Assembly: GCA_029379385.1 (NCBI GenBank)
Contig: CM055618.1
Location: 1 to 64,000, forward strand
Reading direction: 5' to 3'
DNA length: 64,000 nt
Source of the DNA: Quillaja saponaria
Lineage: Eukaryota > Streptophyta > Magnoliopsida > Fabales > Quillajaceae
Positions 22,613 through 34,290 of the stretch are shown one piece after another. Each line of letters begins with the position of its first letter. Position 1 is the stretch's first letter. The position numbers and the translations under genes were made by a program. The notes beneath the pieces were generated by a model that was not told where the DNA came from, did no database searches, and saw nothing but the letters and a program-made list of their open reading frames with translations.

Positions 22613-23019
22613 AGTATTTTGTATTGCCATGTAAGTTGATTATTTTGGTAAGTTTACAAAAACAAACAAATCTGAGGTTAAATTCATGCACAAAAATGAA
22701 TATGCTTGACAAAACTATAAGAATTGTGTTAATTGAGTATTTCTAAATATCAATAGTGAAGCATATACACCAAACGTTGAGTTGGCTTATATAAATAAAT
22801 TGACAAGAAGAAATTTTGAGGACAACAAATAATTTTTTCAGGAAAATATAATAAGGAAGATTCAATTGAGGTTTGAGAACAATTATTTTCAAGAAAAATG
22901 ATAATAAAAAAGTAACAAAACTAGTATATATAGATAGATATATTTATCTTTCATATTGATGTAATAGAACAATTAGTAGAAGTAGGTTGTTCTCAGAAAT
23001 CATTTATAACATGTGAAAT
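22613..23019. other. AT-rich spacer
   Basis: No gene or known element recognised between the tandem duplication and the next CNL 5' flank. Confidence 0.4.
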
Positions 23020-23842
23020 GTGAATTTTCTTGTGCCAATCTTTCATGTTTCTTTTTTACATGGCTGATCCAGCTCTGGAAATAACTTGTGATGTCCAATT
23101 CTTGTAAGTTTGTGAGGTGCATACTCCAGCTCATCTTCATATAACTATCATAATTTTTATTCTTATGTTATCTAAATATAGTGAAATCGGAACTTCACAT
23201 TTTCTTTAAGAACATGAAAATAACATGCATAATAGAGAATGGCACAAAGATGACAATTTTTTTTTTCAAGTATTTAGGGTGGGAGGCTCTGTGCCCTTAT
23301 TTTGGAACATAATTCTTCTAAGAAGCTTCTTGGGAATTTCATTGCCTTCATTTTAATTATGTCTAGGATGTAAATGGTGGGTTTTTGAAGGAAGAAACCA
23401 AGTCCTCTATTGACTTGACCATCAAGTCTGTCTAGCCATAGATTTATAGGAATTATACAAAAATTCAAGTCTTTTTGTGAGATTTTTCATATTTCATTCA
23501 GAGGGTCACCATGAGCAGACCGATAAGCAACAGTTAGGAGGACAGTTAAGAAGGTCCATAGAAATTTCATGACCTTCATTTTGTGTCTAGGCTGGAAAGG
23601 CTCCTCATGACCAGACAAACAGCAGTTTGGAGGATATAATGTAGAGGAGTAAAGAAGCCTCATGGAAATTTCGACCAATATTAGGCAGCATCCTGATTTT
23701 GGGCCCATGAACCACTTTGTTGACCGAAAGATGACTCCCACCAAGTCTATCTTATTACAATTGCATACTGCACACTGCACACTGCACACTGCAGACATAC
23801 GAGAAAAGCTTTCTTGTCTTTGGCTTTTCAAAATCTAGCAAA
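23020..23842 (+). repeat. CNL 5' flank, fourth copy
   Basis: Matches 1-765 over most of its length and 13400-13597 at its end, right up to an ATG at 23843. Just before the start it has a short tandem array of 'cacactg' units (about 23768-23790) that is absent from the intact gene's leader. Confidence 0.75.
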
Positions 23843-23921
23843 TGGCTGAGGCTATCATTCAAATTGTGCTCGAGAATTTGAACACTCTTATTCAAAACGA
23901 GCTTGGCCTGTTGTTGAGCAA
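23843..23921 (+). pseudogene. CNL start-codon fragment, about 26 codons
   Basis: It begins MAEAIIQIVLENLNTL and matches the first codons of the intact CNL at 13598, then runs into CNL 3' flank ('tttagctgatttatgaattt') with an in-frame stop. All of the remaining CC and NB-ARC coding sequence is missing at this junction. Confidence 0.85.
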
Positions 23922-24487
23922 AAAATTTAGCTGATTTATGAATTTTCTTAACATCATAATATTGTTTTTTTTTTTTTTTTGCCAAGAAACATCATACTAT
24001 TGTTAACTGCAGAGATGTTGAGCGAAAAATTGAGAGGGGTTTAGTTGTGATCAAGTTCTTGCTCATAACACTCATAATTTATTCAAGTAGGTCCCCTAAA
24101 AGCCAAAACATATATCATTAACCTTACAATTGCATACTTATTTATGATCAGTTGAGATGATATTTTCAATATGAAAATAGCAGTAGGCCCCAAATATTTA
24201 TTATGCAATATGTGATTTAATTAAGGCGGTGTCTATGAGCAGAGGGAATGACGTATCCAGTGCAATGAGCTCCCATGACCAAACATAGCAGTTGGGAAGA
24301 AATAATGCAAAAGTGTAAGAAGCTTCATGGAATTTCATTACCTTCATTTTGGGTCTAGACCGCTGACCTGGACGGTGAATTTTTGAAGTAAACAAACAAG
24401 CACATTTATTGACTCGACATTGACTGTCATCAAGAAATACACATTCAAAAAGCTGGGCAGATGGGATGTATCCGTGCAAAGGGTCCC
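23922..24487 (+). repeat. CNL 3' flank fragment followed by another 5' flank fragment
   Basis: Bases 23922-24130 match the CNL 3' flank (compare 26690-26900). Bases 24131-24487 match the 5' flank at 13010-13350 ('gagcagagggaatgacgtatcc'-like block, then 'ccgtgcaaagggtccc'). The 5' flank fragment stops inside the flank and is joined directly to mid-gene CNL sequence. Confidence 0.7.
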
Positions 24488-26595
24488 AACCAGGAAATAA
24501 GACAATGCTTTGCTTATTGTGCTATATTCCAGAAGGGTAGGAAATTCAGAAGGAAAACTTAATTCGTCTTTGGATGGCAAATAAATTCATTTCATCCAAT
24601 GGAAGCTTAGGGCCAGAAGATGTTGGTGATGAGGTATGTGCTGAATTATATTGGAGATCTTTGTTACAAGAAGCAAAGACAAATGAATTTGGCGACATTA
24701 TGAGTTTCAAGATGCATGATCTGGTCCATGATCTTGCCCAACAGAGGAATGTCTACTAGTAGAGTATGGAAGCTTATTAAATATTTTGTCCAGAAGAACT
24801 CACCACGCGAGATACTTAAAAGTATCAAATATGGGTTCCTGTAAGAAAGTTAAATCCTTGCGTACTTTATTGTTAGAGCGAGATGGCTTCCAACCAGGTA
24901 ACTCTCTTCGTTCTCTGCGGGCATTGAGAGAACTACCATATTCTACATCACTCAAAATTAGCAATTTAATACATCTCAGGTATCCAGATCATTCTCATTC
25001 TAGTATCACAACCTTACCTGAGTCCATTTGTAGTTGTTGGAACTTGCAGACCTTGAAACTAAATAATTGCTATAGTCTTGTGAGTCTGCCCAAGAACTTG
25101 AGGCGCTTACGTAATCTCCGACATCTGAACATAAGCAGTTGTAATTCCTTAACCGAGATGCCCCTCAAAATCGGGGAATTAACAAATCTAAAAACATTAA
25201 GTGATTTTGTTGTGGGTGAGAAGATTGGTTATGGCATAGGGGAGTTACATGGCTTGAATCTTAGAGGCGAGCTAAAGATCAGTGACCTTCTTCCATGACA
25301 AAGACAAATGACGTAGGCCTGTTTTAGCAATCAAATTAGCATCTCTGGCATCTAATGCACTTCTCACGTTGTTAAGATTATTAGATGCCAGATATGCTAA
25401 TTTGATAGCTAAAACAGGCCTCCGTAATTTGTCTTTTGTCATGGAAGAAGGTCAACTATGGTGGAACTGAATACGGTACAGGCACAATAATAAGTACTGC
25501 TACTGATGAGCAAGTACTCGATGCCCTCCAACCTCACCCGAATCTTAAGTGCTTGAAGATAAATGGTTACACACGAGGGGTTTTACCTAATTGGATGAGA
25601 AATAGAGCGTCAACTCTCAACAATTTAGTCCGCATTACTCTGTTAGACTTCAGACAGTGCTTGGGAATTCTACCACTTGGTAAGTTATCATATCTGAGAC
25701 GTCTTAACTTAGAGGGAATGAGTCATTTGCAATACATTGACAATGAGTCTTATGATGGTTCTGGTTCGGGGAATACACCTTTTCCAACTTTGGAACAACT
25801 CTATCTAGATGACTTACCAAACTTGGAAGGGTTATTGAGAGATACCGGTGCACAAGTAGTAGAAGAGAGTCACGTTCCGTTCCCACGTCTTTCTACGTTA
25901 CTATTTATTTTGCACCGAAACTCATCTTGCCACGCCTTCCATCTGTCAGACATTTGAGTGTATCTCGTTGCAATGAAGAGGCAAAAGAGTTACTGAAGTC
26001 AATCTCTAATTGTTGCGGTCTTACCACCCTGAGGCTCAATAATTGTCCAAACTTGACTTCATTGCCAGATGGGATGATGCAAGAGCTAACTTGTCTTGAG
26101 GAACTGCATATTTATGGGTTTAATAGACTTATGGTATTTCTGATTGTTGTAGATTAAAATCCTTGTCAGAAGGTTTTCAACACCTCACTTCCCTTCTGAA
26201 TCTACTAATAGAAGGCTGTCCAAAGCTGGTAGATTTGCTAAGTGGCATTTCCCAACTTACTGCCCTCACATGTTTGGAAATCAAGGCTACAAGTTTGACG
26301 AAGATGAGACTAGCACATGCCGTTGGACTAGCACGTGTACTGCCGGAGGGATTTCAGTATATTCCATCGCTGCAAATTCTAAGATTTTCCCACTTAAATA
26401 ATCTAACGTCGTTGCCTGAATGCTTGGGAGACCTAACCCATCTTCAACAATTAGGGATTTCTTGCATTCAACGCCTCACCAACTTGCAAGAATTGAAAAT
26501 GAAGATTGGCACTAGAGCTGCATCAGCAGTGTCACCAAGAAACAAGGGAAGATTGGCATAAGATTGTTCACATTCCACATGTCATGATTTATTCA
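24488..26595 (+). pseudogene. CNL 3' half (end of NB-ARC plus LRR), broken
   Basis: It opens inside NB-ARC at the equivalent of RQCFAYCAIF (residues 415-424 of the intact CNL), passes MANKFISSNG and FKMHDLVHDLAQ, and continues through the leucine-rich repeats (for example SICSCWNLQTLKLN, LTEMPLKIGELTNLKTLS, MSHLQYIDNESYDGSGS). The P-loop and all upstream switch motifs are absent. The frame is broken near 24535, 24758, 25298-25440, 25905 and 26157. Between 25283 and 25454 a piece of the gene has been turned into an inverted repeat (separate entry). It ends near 26595 with a degraded form of the usual C-terminus. It is clearly non-coding now but still very similar to 13598-16966. Confidence 0.92.
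25283..25454. repeat. Inverted repeat, about 74-base arms and 23-base loop, inside the CNL pseudogene
   Basis: Left arm 25283-25356, spacer 25357-25379, right arm 25380-25454. The right arm is in the normal CNL orientation (equivalent of 15688-15745, encoding DARDANLIGKTGL). The left arm is the reverse complement of the same segment, and the spacer carries the neighbouring 'aacgtgagaagtgca' sequence, also inverted. The arms pair with only a few mismatches. A transcript from either strand would fold into a long hairpin matching a CNL LRR. Confidence 0.88.
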
Positions 26596-27615
26596 CCTTT
26601 CTCAGAAATGACTACTTCTACTAATTGTTGCATCAATATGAGAGTTATACATATATTTAGGATTTCTTTTTAATGTATTTTTGGTAACTAGAGTGAAACA
26701 TTTAGCAGATTTATGAATTTGTTTTTTTAACATCATGTTATTGTTAACTGCAGATATGTTGCGTAAAAGATAGAGAAGGGTTCAGTTGTGATTAATTTCC
26801 TGCTCATAACACCCATAATTTATGTAAGGCAGATTCGCTAAAAGCTTCAAATACAGCTTCGGATAGTATCCCAATTAAGGAGGAAAACATAGCAATGTAA
26901 GGGATGAATTTTTTTAATCTACATCAAAAGCCAAACAATTATCATGAACCTTTCTTCTTGTCAGGTTACATGTTTTCTGCGCATTCCAGTTTTCAACCTA
27001 AACGGGATGTTTTATCATGGCCTTTGCAAGTTGCAACAGATCCCTCTCTGCAATCTTCGAGTATATTTCATTTTCAAAAACTTGCATCGGTGAGTGCTTT
27101 GTGCTAAAGATGCAATGTGAGAAGGAACAGCGGAAGATTGGCTCCCAAGTCACAAAAATTGTTACAATGCTACATTATTTTTACAGTTTGTCACATAAGT
27201 TGTTTACTTTTTACGAACACAGACCTACTATATTATGTATTGAAGGATCTGATAAGAATCAGATACATGTATAAGAAACTAAATGCTTATCTGTCAATTC
27301 TATGAATGTGCTGTGATGTCGTATCCTGCTGCAAAATCAAGTTCTGTTATTCGTCCTCCTCCTTATATGTTTATGAACAAATTCTATCTTAAAATTTTAA
27401 AACATAGAGAGACAACCAGAAAATAAGAAGAACATCAGGGGAAAGCTAGGCTAAGCTTTTAGCCATATATAAGACCAAAAAATAAAGGGAAATATGGTAA
27501 TTCATAAGATGGGATTAGTGCACTAACCTGTCTTCAACAAATCAATTAATGGATAAAGTGAGGAGGCGAAACTGTTCCCAATCATACTGTCTATTGATCC
27601 CATGGCAGCCTAATA
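26596..27615 (+). repeat. CNL 3' flank, longest copy
   Basis: Continuous flank following the broken CNL. Parts of it recur at 16997-17160, 11730-12400, 21005-21345, 21425-22300 and 23922-24130. It includes the MQCEKEQRKIG reading near 27110-27140, which resembles a displaced CNL C-terminal piece. It ends near 27615 ('catggcagcct'). Confidence 0.65.
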
Positions 27616-29393
27616 ATTATAAGTAGCAGCACAAGGATTCACTCATTAATAGCTACCTGCACAATGAAAATAGTGCTTGTTTTTGCAAATGAGGAAAAAG
27701 TATATGTATTTTGTTTTGCCATACAACTTCCACACAACATACCTTTCATCTATCTATGATTATTGTTTTTATTAAGGATGGCAGAATGATGAAGTTGAAT
27801 GATGGAGCAATGATTCCAAATACAAATGATCATTTCACACAGACTGGACATATATATACAAGCTTTCAATTTAGATCCAGTTTTATATTCAGTACAATAA
27901 ATACTATTATCCAAACTACAGAAATCTACATATAAGATATATAAATGCTAATCCTCCTACTCTGCCCGGGCCAATAGGGAAGATACAGCTTCTTGCCCTC
28001 CTCTGCATTAACTCCTGACTTCTGCCTATAAACCACTAATGATGTCTAATACCATTGAATTCACTTCAACGGTTTCAACTAGTTCAATTTTAATTTTGTT
28101 CTTCGTTGGCATGCGCTTTGAGTTTTCTAAGCAACCAAACAGAGCAAATTGGTAGAGGTCAGAGAGAAAATTTATTGCCTTCAGACTTCAAAATGAAGAA
28201 AATAAAACAGCAATCGGAAACCACGCATTGACGCTATTGGACAAGGCCAGTTTTGACCACACCTCTCTGACGGTGAAGAGATCACGTACCTTAGTTACCG
28301 GCCTGAAGTCATGTTTGCGCGTCTGAAGATTGATTATCTGACTGATTACAATCGGTTTTTGGCAATATTTTAAGACCCGACCCGACCCGGATATTCAGTG
28401 TAAAAGAGAAGGACTATAATTTATTTATTATTTTTTCTTTTCACAAAGGTCTCTAATTAATAAAAATTATATTACATCCACAATGATGAAACAAAATATT
28501 TAACTCCATACACTGAGGGACAATGCTCTACATAAATAATATTTACCTAAAAAAATAAAATCTGTGATTTCTCGATATAATCAATTTTATAACAGCAACA
28601 AATTAAATGTTTATGAATCCAAGGTAAATTTCAGTTTATAAACATTCAATCCCGACAAAATCAAGTTGAATTTTAGAAATACAGTTTGACTAGTCACATG
28701 CTGGGAGGCACCTGTTGAACGATTTATTTTATAAAAATAAAAAATAATATATATATATACATAAAAATGTTTAGTCCTGTTTAAAAGAAAAAAGATGAAT
28801 TAGTGTGAAATTGAAAGTGGTGTTGCCAGTTATTTAAAAGTTATTTAAAAGTTAAAATCTTCTTATTTTTAATTAATTTAATTTGATGAAAAAAATATGT
28901 TTAGATATTCAAAAAGTGGAAGATGATAAGAGAAAGAGTAAAACAAATGAAGAGATTATTATTATTTTTGGCTATAATGGAAATTATTGTTTAGTGAATA
29001 TTGAATGGTTTGATGAATTTTTTTATTATTTAAATATATATTATATAATTAGAGATTATAATAATTTTTTGATTTTTGTAATAATATAGATATATAAATC
29101 GACAATAATATATATATATATATGTTAAAATAAAGAAGAGGAGTAACCAACGCTAATTATTATTTTTGAACTAATTATAGGAGTCCACCTCCACGATGAA
29201 ATGTCGGATTTGAATCGTAACTGCCACATAATAGTTGACTTGTAATATTAAAAGATTCAAGACACTTACATAGTGGTCATCTTATTATTTCACTCGCAGT
29301 CTTTTACAATATAAATATTGATTAGTAGTGTGCTAGTTAACATAATAATCAACACACCCTTTTAAGTTAATTGATTAGATAAACACACTTTTT
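27616..29393. other. Intergenic DNA with no recognised gene
   Basis: AT-rich DNA between the last CNL flank and the PLR gene. The stretch 27960-28390 is richer in GC than its surroundings and may be an old exon or UTR, but no frame is convincing. Small open frames at 27711-27935 and 28883-29089 look like chance. Short (AT)n tracts occur at about 28748-28761 and 29108-29123. Confidence 0.4.
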
Positions 29394-30753
29394 TTATACA
29401 TAGCGTTTCATATACTCCTCTACCGTAGTGTACTTGATTTCTGGATAAAGCTGAGAAGCTTCAACTGCATCATTTCCTATTTCAAAATTTGCAAGACAAC
29501 CTTCATAGCAAACATGGTAGTAATGTACTAGTCCAACTTGCTGTGCATAGCTTTGACCTATAATATGTATTGCACATGTCAATTGAAAACAAATTCAATT
29601 AATTAATTAGCCCAACTCTTTTTCATATAACACAACAAAATAATAAGTTGATCAGTTATTAATTCTTTTTCAAATCTTTAGTTTGAGTAATATCAAAGCA
29701 CACCTGATTTTTATAAAATTATAAGTTTTCTCCAACTCTATCTCGCTCTTTACTGTCAAAAAAAAAAAAAAATAGATGAAAATATGAATTCTAACCTTTT
29801 AAGGAAGCTAGGAAGTCTTCTTTGGATATAGAAGATTTTCTCAGCTCTTTCCCAATTAATTTCTCCCAAATTTGGACAACTTCTCTCTGAGATAATATGT
29901 TTTTAGGTGGCCTTATATAAACTGTCTTGTTGAGAGTCCTTGGGTCATCTATGGTCTTGATAGTGTACATGGCTATATCATCTTCATCAACATAAATTGC
30001 TGCCAAAAATAACACAATTTTATAAATTTATTTACAATAATGTAAGTATAACCTAAAATATTATAATAAATAGTTATGAAGTAGTACCTTTTTGATTGCC
30101 ATCTCCTAACAAGGTGACTGAATCCCTTGAGGGAAGGATAAACCCAGGCTGGCACAATCCTCCCAGAAAATAACCAGCAAAACAATTTGCAGAGACATAA
30201 GTAAAAGGTATGTTACCTTCTTGGATTGCTTTCCGCACTACCATTTTGTCATCAAATGTAACTCTTCCTGGCTCCAATGCATCTCCCATTCTTGCTGGAT
30301 CCGTTCCAAACTCGGAAGGCAAAAATCTCTGTACGTACAAATCAATGGTCAATGATCAATGATCAAACCTTGAACCTCTTATACGTACCGGATTAAATAT
30401 AAAAATGTAACATGTATGTATACCTTGACATTGCCAGCTTCTTTGATAGCATCAACAAGTTTAAGTTGGAGAAGGATTTGATGGCTACGAATGTGTACAC
30501 CAGATATAGCACAAATAACAACATCAACTAGTTTAACAGCATTAACAAGGCTATGATAATCGTTAAACGAACCGGGCACGAGCTGAGCTCCTTGCTCTTT
30601 AAAAGACAACAGAAGCTGAACTTTGTCAATATCAACACCAATTTCTGGCCTATGTAGAACATATGTTTCATGTCCTTGAGCTAAACTAGCCTTCACCAAC
30701 CTTTTCCCTAGATACCCAGTTCCCCCAATAATAAGCACTTTGCTCTTCTCCAT
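29394..30753 (-). CDS. Pinoresinol-lariciresinol reductase-like (PLR), 4 exons
   Basis: Four exons on the minus strand: 30753-30424, 30328-30088, 29999-29796 and 29557-29394. All have GT-AG borders and matching phases, giving 312 codons plus stop, the family's usual length. PLRs are cytosolic NADPH-dependent reductases that turn pinoresinol into lariciresinol and secoisolariciresinol in lignan synthesis. Visible: NADPH-binding GGTGYLGKR near residue 10, RFLPSEFGTDPARMGDALEP from 111, the presumed catalytic Lys at 138 in FDDKMVVRKA, ISANCFAGYF-type VSANCFAGYFLGG, and YVDEDDIAMYTIKTIDDP. The PSEFGTDPARM signature fits PLR and argues against phenylcoumaran benzylic ether reductase. No lesion was found. 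Substrate stereochemistry cannot be read from sequence. A broken sister gene lies head-to-head at 32439. Confidence 0.92.
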
Positions 30754-32438
30754 CTCTCTCTATTTTGTTTTGGCGGTACCTTCTTGAACCTCTATATATA
30801 TAACAGATATTAATTTGACCCTAATTTACCAAAAAATAAAGTTAGACTATCCCAATCGCATTTCATAATTACCTTTAATGATAATTATGTATTTAATATT
30901 ATAATAATGTATAGAATTCAGACAAATTCTATACAGTATTACAATATTAATAACATTATTATCATAAGAGGTAATTATGGGATGTGATTGTGAAATTCAA
31001 AATTTCTCTGTTAATTAAGATTAATCATCTTTAACAATATATGTTGAAATTAATGATACTATACATATATATATATATTAAATGTTCATGGTTTAGCTTG
31101 GGAGTTAAGACGAACAGCTAGGTAGCAGCTTTTGCTTTCTCTTCAAATTTAGATATTTGTTTGTTTTACTCATAGAATTAGAAGATGATGTGAAGGTTGC
31201 CAACATTTCAAACCAGAAGAAGAGATGGTATTTTCTTCATAAATTCATAGTTGGGATTATAGCAAGCTTTGACACATCTGTACAAAGTGTCACCGCCTTT
31301 GAATTTCACTCAATGAGTTAGGTAAGCAGCCAAATCTAAAAACCAATTTTCTATAGTCAGGGGTGGGCTCGGCAGGGCCTAGAAATTCTGCCTCCCATTT
31401 ATATTCTAGAACTGCGTGAAAATCTAACTAATAAAAATTTGACACAAAATTTACAATGATAAATAATTTTTTTGTAAGATCAAACTATTTTTTGTTGTTT
31501 AGTTCATAAAAATATTAATTAATTTTTAAAATTTTTATAATAAATATCTTTAAAATATTTGTTAATGTTTTATAAATAAAAATTTGTAATATTTATTATG
31601 ATAATTAATTTTATTTTAATATTATTTTTTGTATAAAATTTTAATTTTTAAAATTATATTTATTATAATTTAATAAATGAGTACATTAAAAAAATTAGAA
31701 AAGAAAAGAAAAGAAAAGAAAAAGACTTATCTATATTAAAGGTACATAGTGTGTGGACCGAACAATTAATCAGTGTATATAATTGTAACTTTAAGCCACA
31801 AAGTTCTTGTCGTTCACCTAACCCTTATTACTTGGCAAGTGATCCTGGTTTTGAGTGGATTTGTTTGTAAGAAAATCTCTTGATTCTGACATGGTGATGT
31901 CCACGTGTTATAGGTGATGCATGGCAAGAAAAATAATAATTTATATTTCAACTTATACATAGTTTTTCAATTTCATAGTTTTTCAATTTATCTTTTCAAT
32001 CATTTCAATTAAAAATAAATATTTATGACAAAAATTATGAATCAAACTCAATTTAATAAGATTCGATCGTGAGAAAAATTCGGATAATGTTTATTTATTT
32101 AATTATATCAAATAATAAATTGGGTTAAGCACCTAATAAAGAAGAAAAACTAAGATACAACATATCAAAAATTATTACAAACTAGAATAAATCTCCGAAT
32201 TTCTAAAGTATCAGAAATACCAATCTCGAACTAGCAAGCAATCCGCAAGGTCAGTGGACACCAAACAATTTTCCTTTTGACAAGAGGGCATCTACTGTTT
32301 GAGTAACTTATACTACTGAAAAACCTTATCACATTAAAAATATATGCACAAAGCACCCTCTTCTTTCTTCTTCTTCTCTGTATAGAAGTCTGTTTTAATA
32401 GGTTTAGAACACTGAAATAATCAAGAAAAAACATTGAA
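30754..32438. other. Divergent intergenic region between the two PLR genes
   Basis: About 1.7 kb of very AT-rich DNA separating two head-to-head PLR copies, so it presumably held both promoters. Around 30890-31000 there is an imperfect inverted repeat ('aataattatg..ataatattataataatgtatagaattc' against 'gaattc-like..tattacaatattaataacattattat'), possibly a MITE or a simple AT palindrome. A five-base (AAAAG)n tract lies at about 31696-31723. No coding sequence recognised. Confidence 0.45.
30790..30800 (-). promoter_or_regulatory. Possible TATA box of the PLR gene (minus)
   Basis: A TATATATA run lies about 40 bases upstream of the PLR start at 30753 on the minus strand. This is rather close to the ATG, so the true core promoter may differ. 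Confidence 0.35.
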
Positions 32439-34148
32439 ATGGGTAAAAGCAAAGTTCTTGTTGTGGGAGGCACAGGCTACATAGGCCATGAAACCTATGT
32501 TCTTCAGCGCCCAGAAATCGGCCTTGACATAGATAAACTACAGATGTTATTGTCGTTTAAGAAACAAGGTGCTCACCTTGTGGAGGCATCGTTTTCCAAT
32601 CACCAGAGACTTGTCGATGCCATCAAAAAAGTTGATGTTGTCGTTTGCACTATGTCTGGTGTTCATTTTAGGAGCCATAACTTATTATTGCAGCTCAAAC
32701 TTGTTGAGGCCATAAGAAAAGCTGGAAACATCAAGGTATGAACTCTAAGTAAAACTTAAGGTTCAATATATAAAAATTAGTTATTAATATACATACATAT
32801 AGACACCTTATATTTGGAGGATTGTCTAGCGGTTAAGGAAGTATACATGTTCAATTTTTTTATTTTTAAAAAATATAATTTTTTTTAATCCTACATAGAA
32901 ATTGAGCTAGAGAAGAGAAGGTCCATGTATATGGAGATGGCAATGTTAAAGAAACAAGGTATGAACTTTAAGTAAAACTTAAGGTTCAATACATAAAAAT
33001 TAGTTATTAATATATATACACTTTATATTTCGAGGATTGTCTAGCGGTTAAGGAAGTATACATGTTCAATTTTTTTTTTTCAAAAAATATAATTTTTTTT
33101 AATCCGACATAGAAATTGAGCTAGAATATTAGTCGAGATGTTTGTACTGTTGAAAAAAAGTTGTTAATATATAACAGTACTTACAACAGATGTGTTAAAC
33201 AATTGTATAATTTTTTCTTCATCTTTTTCATATTTTGCAGCGTTTCTTGCCTTCAGAGTTTGGCACGGACCCAGCACGTATGGGGCATGCACTTGAGCCG
33301 GGAAGAGTATCATTTGATGAGAAAATGACTTTAAGAAAAGCAATTGAAGATGCTAACATTCCTTTCACTTATATTTCTGCAAACTGTTTTGCTGGATACT
33401 TTGCCGGAAACCTCTCTCAAATGGGAACACTCCTCCCTCCAAAAGAAAAGGTCCATGTATATGGAGATGGCAATGTTAAAGGTACCAAGAAATAATGTCT
33501 GGAAAAAAAAAAAAGTACAAAATTTCGCACTTGTAATTTTGATAATTATGATTTTGTTGGTTACTTTATTTGCAGTGGTTTTTGTTGATGAAGATGATGT
33601 TGCTAAATACACAATTAAGACTATTGATGATCCCAGAACATTGAACAAAACAGTGTACCTAAGGCCACCAGAAAATATTCTTTCACAGAGACAACTAATT
33701 GAGAAGTGGGAAAAACTTGTTGGAAAAAGAATTAGAGAAGATTAGCATCTCTGGAGAAGACTTTCTTGCCTCCATGAAAGGTAATAGTAGATTCAATTAT
33801 AACCATTGCCATATGCACGGAGTAATTTGTTTCTTTCATGAGAGTATGACTCACCTCTTTATAGAGAGTGGCTCCACTATACGAAAAAAGTTGCTCCGTG
33901 CATATAGTCTCCACCTTCATATTATAATTTTTAGAGTGAATTTCAATGTGTTTAATTTATAGGTCTTCATTTTGTGAATTCCAGGTTTGGGATATGCAGA
34001 GCAAGTAGGAGTTGGCCATTTCTATCATATTTTCTATGAGGGATGTTTAACTAACTTTGAAATTGGAGAGGAGGGTGAAGAAGCATCAAAGCTTTATCCA
34101 GAAGTGAACTACACACGCATGGATGAGTATCTTCAAATCTATGTCTAG
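32439..34148 (+). pseudogene. PLR-like gene, second copy, broken
   Basis: Four exons mirror the intact PLR: 32439-32735, 33241-33481, 33576-33780 and 33985-34148 (stop TAG). Two lesions stand out. Exon 1 lacks 33 bases right after GGTGYIG, removing eleven residues (equivalent to KRLVKASLAQG) of the NADPH-binding fold while keeping frame. Exon 3 has one extra A in the run at 33724-33728 (five A against the four needed), so the frame leaves the family sequence and stops at a TAG within exon 3. Exons 2 and 4 read normally (RFLPSEFGTDPARMGHALEP; GYAEQVGVGHFYHIFYEGC). Intron 1 also contains a displaced piece of exon 2. Probably a pseudogene; the homopolymer base needs confirmation, but the 33-base loss alone should damage cofactor binding. 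Confidence 0.88.
32733..33124 (+). repeat. Duplicated intron 1 segment of PLR copy 2, with an exon 2 fragment between the copies
   Basis: Two direct copies, 32733-32910 and 32955-33124, both starting with the exon 1 donor region ('caaggtatgaact') and ending 'gaaattgagctag'. Between them, about 32915-32950 repeats the 3' end of exon 2 (33445-33480, encoding KVHVYGDGNVK). Each copy contains 'gtctagcggttaagg', reminiscent of the A box of a tRNA-derived SINE. Confidence 0.8.
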
Positions 34149-34290
34149 CTAGGATTAAGTACCAGATGTACAGTGGAGAGTTGAGGTTGTTGAAATTTGA
34201 AATTGGTTTCCTTAGCCTTGTATGGTTGTAATCATGTTATATCATACTATCATTAACGAGTTTAAGTTTGAATTAGCAACAAAAATGTTT

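Noticed and set aside
27711..29089. Small frames between the CNL block and PLR
   Set aside because: Low complexity, AT-driven and without family similarity.
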